NCBI RefSeq assembly: GCF_003569785.1
Contig: NZ_KZ983995.1
Coordinates: 90,523 to 154,522 of the forward strand
DNA: 64,000 nt
Source of the DNA: Leucobacter sp. wl10
GTDB lineage: Bacteria > Actinomycetota > Actinomycetes > Actinomycetales > Microbacteriaceae
Reading direction: 5' to 3'
Shown: piece after piece, positions 36,232-44,323 of the stretch
Position numbering within the stretch: the stretch's first letter is position 1
Layout of the letters: every line of letters starts with the position of its first letter
Position numbers and translations under genes: made by a program
The notes under the pieces: generated by a model
The model's database searches: none
The model's input: only the letters and a program-made list of their open reading frames with translations
What the model was told of the DNA's origin: nothing

Positions 36232-36289
36232 ATCGTGGCGTCTCGGGAGAATCGTGGCGTCTCGGGAGAACCGTGGCATCTCCGCGAGA
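36232..36289 (+). repeat. three 19-20-bp tandem repeats, possible operator
   Basis: Units start at 36232, 36251 and 36270. The first two are identical (ATCGTGGCGTCTCGGGAGA) and the third is diverged (ACCGTGGCATCTCCGCGAGA). An inverted partner-like CACGATTCTTCCGAGAG lies at 36194. The array ends 3 bp before a likely -35 box of the ABC exporter operon, so a regulator bound there could control it. Confidence 0.6.
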
Positions 36290-36292
36290 GGG

Positions 36293-36321
36293 TTGACGCG
36301 CGATCGATCCCGACATAAATT
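36293..36321 (+). promoter_or_regulatory. probable promoter of the ABC-2 exporter operon
   Basis: TTGACG at 36293-36298 is followed by an AT-rich ACATAAATT whose best -10 hexamer lies around 36315-36321 (spacing 16-17 bp). The ATG of the ATPase is 7 bp beyond, so the transcript would have almost no leader. Confidence 0.45.
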
Positions 36322-36327
36322 CACTTC

Positions 36328-37119
36328 ATGATGAATTATGCGAACGTCGATCCCGCCGTGGAGATCGAGGATCTGCGCGTCCGCCGCGGACGCACGACGG
36401 TCTTCGACGGGCTCGGGGTCGAGATCCCGCGCGGTGCGATCGTCGGTCTGCTCGGCCCTTCGGGCTGCGGCAAGACGACGCTCATGCGCGCGATCGTGGG
36501 GGCGCAGCGGATCCGCTCGGGGTCGGTGCGCGTGCTCGGCGAGGCTGCCGGATCGCGGCGGCTGCGCCGCCGCGTGGCGTACGGCACGCAGGGTGCGGCC
36601 GTCTACGCGGACCTCACCGTGCGCCAGAACGTACGCTACTTCGGCGCGCTCGTCGGCGCGAGCCGCGAGACCGCCGACCGCCTGATCGAGCGCGTCGGGC
36701 TCGGGGCCCAGGCCGGGCAGCTGGTCGGCTCGCTCAGCGGCGGCGAGACGACGCGCGCGTCGCTCGCGATCGCGCTCGTCGGCGACCCCGAGCTGCTCGT
36801 GCTCGACGAGCCGACCGTGGGGCTCGACCCGCTCATCCGCGCGGAGCTGTGGGGGCTGTTCGCGGGGCTCGCGCAGCGCGGCATCACGCTGCTCGTCTCG
36901 AGCCACGTCATGGACGAGGCGCTGCACTGCGACCGCCTGCTGCTCATGCGGGAGGGGCGCATCATCGCCGACACCACGCCCGCGCGGCTGCTCGCCGACA
37001 CCGGCGCGCGCGATCCCGAAGCCGCGTTCCTCGCGCTCGTCGCGCCGCAGCCGTCGCGCGCCGGGGATCCCGAACCGCCGGCCGATCCCGGCGCCGCGCC
37101 GAGAGGAGCCGGGCGATGA
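36328..37119 (+). CDS. ABC-2 exporter, ATP-binding protein
   Basis: 263 residues beginning at ATG 36328. Walker A GPSGCGKTTL, Q-loop YGTQGAAVYADLTV, signature LSGGETTRASLAIAL, Walker B ELLVLDEPTVGLDP and H-loop VSSHVMDEALHCDR are all present. This DrrA/CcmA-like class pairs with a separate ABC-2 membrane protein to export drugs, lipids or polysaccharide. The last ~25 residues are proline/glycine-rich. It overlaps the permease by 4 nt. Likely regulated by the upstream TetR protein. Confidence 0.93.
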   Translation: MMNYANVDPAVEIEDLRVRRGRTTVFDGLGVEIPRGAIVGLLGPSGCGKTTLMRAIVGAQRIRSGSVRVLGEAAGSRRLRRRVAYGTQGAAVYADLTVRQNVRYFGALVGASRETADRLIERVGLGAQAGQLVGSLSGGETTRASLAIALVGDPELLVLDEPTVGLDPLIRAELWGLFAGLAQRGITLLVSSHVMDEALHCDRLLLMREGRIIADTTPARLLADTGARDPEAAFLALVAPQPSRAGDPEPPADPGAAPRGAGR

Positions 37120-37850
37120 CCGTCTCGCCCACCCTCGCCACGGCCGCGCGCGTGCTCGGCCAGCTGCGCCACGATCCGCGCTCCGTCATGCTGCTGCTCG
37201 TCGCGCCGAGCCTGCTCGTCGGGCTCTTCGCCTGGCTGTTCAGCGACCAGGAGGGCGTCTTCGACCGCCTGGGCGGCGCGATCCTCGCCCTCTTCCCGTT
37301 CATCGTGATGTTCCTGATCACCTCGATCACCACGCTGCGCGAGCGCCGCTCGGGCACGCTCGAGCGCCTCATGACCACCCCGCTCGGCAAGTGGCAGTTC
37401 ATCCTGGGGTACGCGCTGGCGTTCGGGATCCTGGCGCTCGTGCAGGCCGTCGTCACAGTGGGCTTCGCGGTCCTGGTGTGCGGGCTCGAGGTGGAGGGAG
37501 CCGTGTGGCAGCTGGCGCTCGTGGCCATCGTGGATGCGCTACTCGGCACGGCGCTCGGGCTGCTGACGAGCGCGTTCGCGCAGACCGAGTTCCAGGCGGT
37601 GCAGTGGATGCCCGTGCTCGTGTTTCCGCAGGTCATCCTGGGCGGCCTCTTCATGCCGCGGGATCAGATGCCCGACGTGCTCACCGCGATCTCGGACTGG
37701 TTGCCTCTGAGCCACGCGATCGACGCGATGGAGGCCGTGACCGCCGGGGAAGGGGCGTGGGAGGTGGCCCGCCCCCTGCTCGTGGTCGGCGCGTTCGTGG
37801 TGGTCGCGCTCGTGCTGGCCTCGGGCACCCTGCGCCGCCGCACGGCGTGA
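37116..37850 (+). CDS. ABC-2 exporter, permease
   Basis: 244-residue membrane protein starting at ATG 37116 inside the ATPase stop, so the two are co-translated. About six helices. The ABC-2 signature region reads TTLRERRSGTLERLMTTPLG, followed late in the protein by FPQVILGGLFMPRDQMPDVL and SDWLPLSHAIDAM, both typical of DrrB/YadH-type exporters. The substrate is unknown; linked TetR control favours a toxic compound. Confidence 0.93.
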   Translation: MTVSPTLATAARVLGQLRHDPRSVMLLLVAPSLLVGLFAWLFSDQEGVFDRLGGAILALFPFIVMFLITSITTLRERRSGTLERLMTTPLGKWQFILGYALAFGILALVQAVVTVGFAVLVCGLEVEGAVWQLALVAIVDALLGTALGLLTSAFAQTEFQAVQWMPVLVFPQVILGGLFMPRDQMPDVLTAISDWLPLSHAIDAMEAVTAGEGAWEVARPLLVVGAFVVVALVLASGTLRRRTA

Positions 37851-37978
37851 GCCGGGTCGATACGGGAGATCTGAGGCGAGATTCACCCGAGTCTCCGTCG
37901 GGCGATGAGCGTCTCCGCGCACCGCCGCGCCCGTACCCGGGCGCCCGCACCCCGCCCACCGCAAGTAGCCTGGAACGC

Positions 37979-38680
37979 GTGACCCTCTCGCAGCAGCAGT
38001 TCCTGTCCGCCGCCGACCACACCCTGCTCGCCCCCGGCGCGACACGGGCCGAGATCGAGGTCTTCCTCGCCGAGGCCCGGGATCTGGGCGTCGCCCGCGT
38101 GTGCGTCAGCCCGTCGCTGCTGCCGCTCGCCGCCGCGGCGCTCGGCGGGATCGAAGCGGTGACCGTGGTCGGATTTCCGAGCGGTGCGCACCGCCCCGAG
38201 GTCAAGGCCGCCGAGGCCGCGCGTGCGGTCGCCGACGGAGCGCACGAGATCGACGCGGTGCTGAACCGCGGGCTCGCGCGGGCGGGGGAGTGGGGCGCGG
38301 TCGAGGCGGAGATCCGCGCCGTGCGCGAGGCGTGCCCAGGCCGCGTGCTCAAGGTGATCCTCGAGTCGGCGGCGCTCTCCAACGCCGAGATCGTCGGCGC
38401 CTGCCGGGCCGCCGAGGCTGCCGGGGCCGACTTCGTGAAGACGTCGACCGGTTTCGACCCGGCGGGAGGCGCGAGCGTGCACGCGGTGCGCCTCATGGCG
38501 AAGGCCGTCGGCGGCCGGCTGGGCGTCAAGGCGTCGGGCGGGATCCGCACCGCCGCCGCGGTGCGCGAGCTGTGGGCCGCGGGCGCCACGCGGTTCGGGG
38601 TGTCGGGCACCGCTGCGATCCTCGCCGGATGGGACCACCCGGATCCGGGCGCGAGCACCGCCGGCCCGGGCGCCTACTAG
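37979..38680 (+). CDS. deoC: deoxyribose-phosphate aldolase
   Basis: 233-residue class I aldolase cleaving 2-deoxyribose-5-phosphate into glyceraldehyde-3-phosphate and acetaldehyde during deoxynucleoside breakdown. GTG 37979 is the likely start. Catalytic lysines are K154 in DFVKTSTGF (Schiff base) and K184 in GVKASGGIRT. Other family features are ISADHTLL-like SAADHTLLAP and VVGFPSGAH. The Ppx/GppA gene starts 9 bp after its stop, so the two may share a transcript. Confidence 0.95.
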   Translation: MTLSQQQFLSAADHTLLAPGATRAEIEVFLAEARDLGVARVCVSPSLLPLAAAALGGIEAVTVVGFPSGAHRPEVKAAEAARAVADGAHEIDAVLNRGLARAGEWGAVEAEIRAVREACPGRVLKVILESAALSNAEIVGACRAAEAAGADFVKTSTGFDPAGGASVHAVRLMAKAVGGRLGVKASGGIRTAAAVRELWAAGATRFGVSGTAAILAGWDHPDPGASTAGPGAY

Positions 38681-38689
38681 AATCTCCCC

Positions 38690-39667
38690 ATGCGTCTCGG
38701 AGTGATCGACGTCGGATCCAACACCGTCCACCTGCTCGTGGTCGACGCCCACCCGGGCGCGAGCCCCGTGCCCTACCACTCGCAGCGCACGGTGCTGCGC
38801 CTGATGCGCTACCTCGACGCCGACGGCGCGATCGTGGAGGAGGGCGTGCGGCGCATCGTGGGCGCCATCCGGGAGTCGGCCGAGATGGTGCGCGAGATCG
38901 GCGTGGACGACATGATCGCCACGGCGACGAGCGCGATCCGCGAGGCGGCGAACGGCGAGGAGGTGCTGGCGCGGATCACCCGTGAGACCGGCGTCACTCT
39001 GCGGGTGCTGTCGGGCGAGGACGAGGCCCGGATCACGATGCTCGCGGTGCGCCGCTGGCTCGGCTGGTCGGCGGGGGAGATCCTGCTCTTCGACATCGGC
39101 GGCGGCTCGTTCGAGATCGCGCAGGGCGCCGACGAGTACCCCGACGTGCAGGTGTCGCTGCCGCTCGGCGCGGGCCGATCCACCATCAACTTCCTGCCCG
39201 AGGATCCGCCGTCGCGCGAGGCGGTCTCGAGGCTGCGCGCCCACGCGCGGGCCGAGTTCACGCGGGTGCGGGAGGAGCTGTTCCTCGAGCGGCCGCGGCC
39301 GAAGCGGGTCGTGGGAACGTCGAAGACGATCCGCTCGCTGGCCCGGCTGATCGGCGGGCCCGCCGATCCGGTGACCGGCGACCTCGCGCCGCTGCACTAC
39401 GTCGGCCTGCGCGAGTGGGAGCCCACGCTGCGCGACATGCCGGGATCGGTGCGCGAGTACCTGCCCGGCATCACGCCAGAGCGCGGCTACCAGATCATGG
39501 CGGGCGCGGTCGTGCTGCGCACCGCGATGAAGGTGTTCGAGGTCGACACGCTCACGATCTCGCCGTGGGCGCTGCGCGAGGGCATCGTGCTGCGCTACAT
39601 CGACGCGCTCGACGGACGGGGCGCGGATCCGGTGAGCGAGGCGGAGACCGCCCGCGCGGCGGGCTAG
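38690..39667 (+). CDS. Ppx/GppA family phosphatase
   Basis: 325-residue exopolyphosphatase / guanosine pentaphosphate phosphatase-like protein with the ASKHA ATPase fold. It begins with the phosphate-1 motif GVIDVGSNTVHLLVVD, has the catalytic-glutamate segment GEDEARI, and phosphate-2 as LFDIGGGSFEIAQG. Actinobacterial short forms (about 310-330 aa) like this one are single-domain polyphosphatases and may influence polyphosphate or (p)ppGpp levels. Which substrate this one prefers cannot be told from sequence. Confidence 0.92.
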   Translation: MRLGVIDVGSNTVHLLVVDAHPGASPVPYHSQRTVLRLMRYLDADGAIVEEGVRRIVGAIRESAEMVREIGVDDMIATATSAIREAANGEEVLARITRETGVTLRVLSGEDEARITMLAVRRWLGWSAGEILLFDIGGGSFEIAQGADEYPDVQVSLPLGAGRSTINFLPEDPPSREAVSRLRAHARAEFTRVREELFLERPRPKRVVGTSKTIRSLARLIGGPADPVTGDLAPLHYVGLREWEPTLRDMPGSVREYLPGITPERGYQIMAGAVVLRTAMKVFEVDTLTISPWALREGIVLRYIDALDGRGADPVSEAETARAAG

Positions 39668-39719
39668 CCGGAGCCGGCGCGGCGGAATCGGTGCTGGATC
39701 GAGGATCGGGAGGCGATGA

Positions 39720-39950
39720 TGGGAACGGGGGCGCGGCGCCCCGCTGTCGCGGCAGCTGCTGCGCGACACCGGGATGCCGGTGACCGAGGTCTGCCTCGCG
39801 GTGGGGTGCACGAGCCTCGGATCGTTCAGCACGCAGTTCCGACGCTTCGTGGGCGAGAGCCCCTCCGCCTATCAGGATCGGGTGCGCGACGAGCAGCTGG
39901 CGCGCCTGCCGGGCTGCGTGGTGAAGATCTTCTCCCGCCCCGTGGTGTGA
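39720..39950 (+). pseudogene. AraC-type regulator, C-terminal fragment
   Basis: The frame ending at TGA 39948 encodes about 76 residues with the second AraC helix-turn-helix: MPVTEVCLAVGCTSLGSFST, then QFRRFVGESPSAYQDR. A stop codon at 39717 closes the frame upstream and there is no credible start, so the N-terminal ~150 residues are missing. Such AraC proteins are often found before a VOC-family gene, exactly as here, so this seems to be the decayed regulator of that gene. Confidence 0.75.
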
Positions 39951-40116
39951 GGCCGGGCGACGGTGCGCGGGGAGTGCAGTTCTCGAGAAGCACGCGGCAC
40001 CCGACCCGCCCTACGCTGGCGGCATGGACACCACCGCACCAAGGCCGAAAGCGGAATGACGGCCGTGCGATGTGCTTCGGAACTCCCGCATCACTGCTGC
40101 TCACAAGGAGGGCCCC

Positions 40117-41286
40117 ATGATCACCGGTATCGCGCTCGTCTGCCTCAACGTGCTCGACCTCGACGAGGCGAAGGAGTTCTACACCGAGAAGCTCGACTTC
40201 GAGGTGGCGATGGACCGCGTCGACGAGGGGTTCCGCTGGCTCGTGCTCACGATTCCCGGAACGCCGCCGACCCAGATGATGCTCGTCGAGCCGGGGCCGC
40301 TGCTGGTCGACGCCGACACCGCCGAGCGGATGCGGGAACTGGTCGCCCGCGGGTATCACGGCCTCGGCGCGCTCGCGACGGACGACTGCCGGGCGACGTA
40401 CGAGCAGCTCAGGGCCCGCGGCGTCGAGTTCACGGAGGAGCCGCACGAGCGCTTCTACGGCATCGACGCCGCGTTCCGCGACCCCTCGGGCAACTTCTGG
40501 CGGCTCACGCAGCCGAAGCCGCTGCCGGCCGCTCACTCGGCGACGTCGAGGATCACCTTGCCCAGGTGGCCTCCCGCCGCGAGGATCTCGTGGGCGCGGG
40601 CGGCCTCGGCCAGCGGCAGGTGCGCCTGGACGGGCAGCCGGATCGAACCGTCGGCGAGCATGGGCCACACGAGCTCGCGGGTGCGCCGCAGGATGCGCCG
40701 CTTGTCGTGCGGGGCGCGGGAGCGCAGCGTGGTGCCGATGATGCGCGCCCGCTTGGCCATGAGCGCGCCCAGGTCCAGTTCGCCCCTCGAGCCGCCGAGG
40801 GTGCCGATCACCACGACGCGGCCGAACTCCCTCAGCACGCGCACGTTGTCGTCGAGGATCGATCCGCCGACCACGTCGAGCACGATGTCGGCGCCGCCGG
40901 CCTCGCGCACCGCCGCCACCAGGTCGGTGGTGCGGCGATTCCAGGCCTGCTCCGCGCCGAGTTCCCGGGCGGCGACGATCGCCTCGTCCGAGCCCGCGAC
41001 GGCGAGGACCCGGGCGCCCAGGGCCCGCGCGAACTGGATCGCGAAGGAGCCGATGCCGCCGGTGCCGCCGTGCACGAGCAGGGTCTCGGTCGGCGATCCC
41101 GAGCCGCCTGCGGCGCCGTCCGCATCCGCACCTTCCGCTCCCGCACCGGCTCCCAGGCCCGCCTCGATCACGAGGTTCGACACGACGGTCGCGGCCACCT
41201 CGACGAGGCCACCCGCGTCGGCGAGCGGGAGCGACGGCGGCGCGGGCAGCAGCTGCTCCTCGGGCACCGCGACGACCTCCGCGTAG
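40117..41286 (+). CDS. VOC (glyoxalase-like) protein with read-through C-terminal extension
   Basis: ATG 40117 with AAGGAGGG upstream. Residues 1-~138 are a vicinal-oxygen-chelate domain (ITGIALVCLNVLDLDEAKEF, FYGIDAAFRDPSGNFWRLTQ) whose family members usually end right after ...WRLTQP. Here no stop follows. The frame runs on for about 250 low-complexity Ser/Arg/Ala-rich codons that are entirely antisense to the oxidoreductase gene, ending at TAG 41284. The natural stop seems to be lost. Whether the 389-aa product is stable is unknown. The domain may bind or modify small molecules; it has no resistance motif I can name. Confidence 0.75.
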   Translation: MITGIALVCLNVLDLDEAKEFYTEKLDFEVAMDRVDEGFRWLVLTIPGTPPTQMMLVEPGPLLVDADTAERMRELVARGYHGLGALATDDCRATYEQLRARGVEFTEEPHERFYGIDAAFRDPSGNFWRLTQPKPLPAAHSATSRITLPRWPPAARISWARAASASGRCAWTGSRIEPSASMGHTSSRVRRRMRRLSCGARERSVVPMMRARLAMSAPRSSSPLEPPRVPITTTRPNSLSTRTLSSRIDPPTTSSTMSAPPASRTAATRSVVRRFQACSAPSSRAATIASSEPATARTRAPRARANWIAKEPMPPVPPCTSRVSVGDPEPPAAPSASAPSAPAPAPRPASITRFDTTVAATSTRPPASASGSDGGAGSSCSSGTATTSA

Positions 41287-41528
41287 CCGCCGCCGGCCAG
41301 CAGCGCGACGACCTCCTCGCCGGTGTCGCGCCGGCGCCCCGAGACCTCGAGCCCCGGCAGCGGCGAGGCCCCGGGCGGAGGCGGGTACTTGCCCGATGCC
41401 TGCGCGAGATCGGCGCGGTTGACGCCGGCGGCGACCACGTCGACGAGGACCTCGCCCTCGGCCGGGATCGGCTCGGGGAGCTCGGCGAGCTCGAGGCGGT
41501 GGTCTTCGGTGATGGTCACGGCGCGCAT
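40533..41528 (-). CDS. zinc-independent NAD(P)H:quinone oxidoreductase (PIG3-like MDR)
   Basis: 331 residues of the medium-chain dehydrogenase/reductase superfamily. The N-terminal GroES-like domain (MRAVTITEDHRLELAELPEP, VVAAGVNRADLAQASGKYP) lacks the zinc ligands of alcohol dehydrogenases. The Rossmann domain follows with LLVHGGTGGIGSFAIQFA. PIG3/TP53I3-like members reduce quinones. A 20-residue Ala/Gly/Asp-rich insertion (about GAGAEGADADGAAGGSGS) sits before the nucleotide domain. Its whole length from 41286 down is overlapped antisense by the extended VOC frame. Confidence 0.92.
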   Translation of the reverse strand: MRAVTITEDHRLELAELPEPIPAEGEVLVDVVAAGVNRADLAQASGKYPPPPGASPLPGLEVSGRRRDTGEEVVALLAGGGYAEVVAVPEEQLLPAPPSLPLADAGGLVEVAATVVSNLVIEAGLGAGAGAEGADADGAAGGSGSPTETLLVHGGTGGIGSFAIQFARALGARVLAVAGSDEAIVAARELGAEQAWNRRTTDLVAAVREAGGADIVLDVVGGSILDDNVRVLREFGRVVVIGTLGGSRGELDLGALMAKRARIIGTTLRSRAPHDKRRILRRTRELVWPMLADGSIRLPVQAHLPLAEAARAHEILAAGGHLGKVILDVAE

Positions 41529-41606
41529 GCGCTCATGCTAGCCGGGGCCTCCGACAGGATCCTCCGCTCGAGTCGGTCCGACGGGGTTCGCCGAGGCGAG
41601 TCGCCG

Positions 41607-42527
41607 CTACTCGAGCGCGGCGATGGCATCGCGGATCGCCTCGGCCAGCTGCCGCACCGCGGTCTGCGGCTGCTTGCCCGCCCCGTCGGCGGGGGCCGCG
41701 AGCAGCACCGAGCGCGCGAAGGCCGGGTCGTCGATCGGCCGCAGCACGACCCCGGGGTGGTCGGGGCCGCTCGCGAGGCGCGGCACCAGCCCCACGACCA
41801 TGCGCGCCGCGATCATGCCGAGCATCACCTGGAAGTCGTCGGTGCGGATCGACACCTCGAGCGAGCGCCCGGCGGCCGCGAACGCGTCGATCACGACCTC
41901 GTCCATGGGGTCGTCGCGGGTCGCCCCGAAGAGCCAGCGCTCCTCGCTCAGCGCGAGCAGCGCGGGGACGTCGATGGGCGCGGGGACCGCGAGCGGGTGC
42001 CCCTCCGGCAGGGCGAGCATGAGCGGATCGCGCAGCACCTCCGTGGTGACGACATCGGCGCGGAAGGGGAGCTCGTAGCCGGGCACCGAGTAGACGAGGG
42101 CCGCGTCGAGCTCGCGCCGGTTGACGTGGTCGACGAGCGGCCCGAACTCCTCGAGCACGGCGTCGATCTCGATCCCGATCTCGTTCACCTGCGACACGAT
42201 CGAGGGCAGCAGCTTGGCCGCGGCCGTCGGGAACGTGCCGAAGCGCAGTCGCACGCGGCCCATGTGCGTGAGGTCGCGCGCGTCCCGCAGCGCGCGGTCG
42301 GCGAGGGTGAGGATCTCCTCGCCGCGGTCGAGCAGCAGCACGCCGACGGGGGTGAGCGCGCTGCCCCGGGTCGAGCGGTGCAGCACCTCCGAGCCGACCA
42401 GCCGCTCGAGGTTCTTGAGGTGGTAGTCGACGGTGGGCTGGCTCCAGCCGAGCCGGCGGGCGGCACCTGTGACGGATCCCGCGGCGTGCACCGCGCGGAG
42501 CGCCTGGAGCTGCCGCAGGTCGATCAT
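41607..42527 (-). CDS. LysR family transcriptional regulator
   Basis: 306 residues. The winged helix-turn-helix begins IDLRQLQALRAVHAAGSVTG and continues RRLGWSQPTVDYHLKNLERL; a substrate-binding-protein-like effector domain follows. It is divergent from a decarboxylase gene across 121 bp containing two clear dyads, the usual LysR layout in which the regulator controls both itself and the neighbour. The effector may be the amino acid or amine handled by the decarboxylase/permease pair (inference). Confidence 0.93.
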   Translation of the reverse strand: MIDLRQLQALRAVHAAGSVTGAARRLGWSQPTVDYHLKNLERLVGSEVLHRSTRGSALTPVGVLLLDRGEEILTLADRALRDARDLTHMGRVRLRFGTFPTAAAKLLPSIVSQVNEIGIEIDAVLEEFGPLVDHVNRRELDAALVYSVPGYELPFRADVVTTEVLRDPLMLALPEGHPLAVPAPIDVPALLALSEERWLFGATRDDPMDEVVIDAFAAAGRSLEVSIRTDDFQVMLGMIAARMVVGLVPRLASGPDHPGVVLRPIDDPAFARSVLLAAPADGAGKQPQTAVRQLAEAIRDAIAALE

Positions 42528-42560
42528 GCGTCAACTATGGCATATTTCAGCTATCACCCT

Positions 42561-42590
42561 TTGCCACCCTTGGCAACATACGTCGTATGT
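42561..42590. promoter_or_regulatory. two adjacent dyads between lysR and the decarboxylase, probable LysR sites
   Basis: TTGCCACCCTTGGCAA (42561-42576; arms TTGCCA/TGGCAA) and ACATACGTCGTATGT (42576-42590; perfect 7-bp arms around one base) share their junction base. They lie 34-63 bp from the regulator start and 58-88 bp from the decarboxylase start. Their position in the shared divergent gap is right for recognition and activation sites of the LysR protein. Confidence 0.6.
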
Positions 42591-42648
42591 GACTCCCGAG
42601 AGGAGACGGGGATTCCGGGTGCGGCGCGCGACGGCGAGGATGGATCCC

Positions 42649-44226
42649 ATGCTGCACGCCCCGGTGTCGAACGATCGCCCAGCCCCGCTCCGCACGGCCG
42701 AGGTCCCCTCCGTCCGGGACCGCGCCGATTTCCTGCGACGGCACGCCGAGACCCCGTACGCCGACGCCCTCGATCGCTACGTGGATCGCGGGCCGGTGCA
42801 GCTCATGGTGCCCGGCCACGGCGGCACCGGGCGCGGCCTCAGCGGCCGCCTCGCCGACTTCCTGGGGGAGCGCGCGCTCCAGCTCGACGTCCCCATGCTC
42901 ATCGACGACGTCGACCTCGGCGAGCGCCCCCCGCTCGCCCGGGCGCTCGAGCTCGCGGCCGAGGCCTGGGGCGCCCGCCGCACCTGGTTCCTCACCAACG
43001 GCGCCTCGCAGGCCAACCGAACGGCCGCGCTGGCGGCCCGCGGACTCGGCGCGCACATCGTGTCGCAGCGCAGCGCGCACTCGAGCTTCAGCGACGGCGT
43101 GCTCGCGGCGGGGCTCATCCCCGACTTCGTCTTCCCGTCGGTCGACGACCGCCACGGCATGGCGCACGGCGTCTCGCCCGCGGCGCTCGATGCGGCGCTC
43201 GCCCGCGCCGAGCGCGAGGGCCGCGCGGCCGCCGCCGTCTACGTCGTGTCGCCCAGCTACTTCGGCTCGGTCAGCGATGTGCGCGGCCTCGCCGAGGTCG
43301 CGCACGCCCACGGCGCCCCGCTCATCGTCGACGGCGCCTGGGGCCCGCACTTCGGCTTCCACCCCGAGCTGCCGGAGTCGCCGGCGCGGCTCGGCGCAGA
43401 CCTCGTGGTCTCGAGCACGCACAAGCTCGCGGGATCCCTCACCCAGTCGGCCATGCTGCACCTCGGCCACGGCCCCTTCGCAGACCGCCTCGAACCGCTC
43501 GTCGAGCGCGCCTTCACCATGACGGCGTCGACCTCGACGAGCGCGATCCTGCGCGCCTCGCTCGACATCGCCCGGGCGTCGCTCGCGACCGGCGAGGAGC
43601 AGATCGGGCGCTCCGTCGCGGGCGCCCGCGGCTTCCGCGAGATGCTGCGCGAGGATCCGCGCTTCCGCGTGGTGAGCGACGACTTCGACCACTTCACCGA
43701 CATCTTCGCCACCGACCCGCTGCGCGTGCCGATCGACGTGTCGGCCGCGGGCGTGAGCGGGCACTGGCTGCGGCAGCGCCTCATCGATGTCGACGGCATC
43801 CACTTCGAGATGGCCACGGCCACCTCGCTCGTCGCCGTGATCGGGGCGGGCAAGACGCCCGACTACCCGCTCGTGCACCGCGCCATGGTGCGGGCGGTCG
43901 ACTCGGAGGCCGCCCGGGCCGAGCGCGAGGCGAACGCCGAGGCGGGATCCTTCCCCGCCCTGCCCGCCCCGGGGGCGCTGCGCATGATGCCGCGCGACGG
44001 CTTCTTCGCGGCGACCGAGGTCGTGCCCGCCGCCGAGGCCGCGGGCCGTGTGTCGGCCGACACGCTGGCCGCCTACCCGCCCGGTATCCCGAACGTGATC
44101 CCCGGCGAGGAGATCACGGCCGAGACCGTCGCCTTCCTGCGCGCCGTCGCGGCGTCGCCCACGGGCTACGTGCGCGGATCGATCGACGCGGGCGTGACGC
44201 GGTTCCGGGTGGTGCGGGCGAGCTGA
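42649..44226 (+). CDS. Orn/Lys/Arg decarboxylase-family PLP enzyme
   Basis: 525 residues from ATG 42649 (MLHAPVSNDRPAPLR) with GAGGAT upstream; ATG 42640 is also in frame but too close to that site. It has the group III decarboxylase pattern: MVPGHGGTGRGL near the start, FLTNGASQANRTAALAARG, SQRSAHSSFSDGV, VDGAWGPHFGFHPELP, and the PLP lysine K259 in SSTHKLAGSLTQ. The C-terminal domain ends GVTRFRVVRAS. Family members remove CO2 from lysine, arginine or ornithine to form polyamines. The exact substrate is open. Followed by an amino-acid permease, the pair could take up an amino acid and decarboxylate it. Confidence 0.9.
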   Translation: MLHAPVSNDRPAPLRTAEVPSVRDRADFLRRHAETPYADALDRYVDRGPVQLMVPGHGGTGRGLSGRLADFLGERALQLDVPMLIDDVDLGERPPLARALELAAEAWGARRTWFLTNGASQANRTAALAARGLGAHIVSQRSAHSSFSDGVLAAGLIPDFVFPSVDDRHGMAHGVSPAALDAALARAEREGRAAAAVYVVSPSYFGSVSDVRGLAEVAHAHGAPLIVDGAWGPHFGFHPELPESPARLGADLVVSSTHKLAGSLTQSAMLHLGHGPFADRLEPLVERAFTMTASTSTSAILRASLDIARASLATGEEQIGRSVAGARGFREMLREDPRFRVVSDDFDHFTDIFATDPLRVPIDVSAAGVSGHWLRQRLIDVDGIHFEMATATSLVAVIGAGKTPDYPLVHRAMVRAVDSEAARAEREANAEAGSFPALPAPGALRMMPRDGFFAATEVVPAAEAAGRVSADTLAAYPPGIPNVIPGEEITAETVAFLRAVAASPTGYVRGSIDAGVTRFRVVRAS

Positions 44227-44323
44227 TCCGACCGGAACCCACGCAGACGACGCAGACTTCGGGCATCCGCCCGGCAGAATGAGAACATAGAGAACCGACC
44301 CGAGGACAAGGAAGTCGACATCG

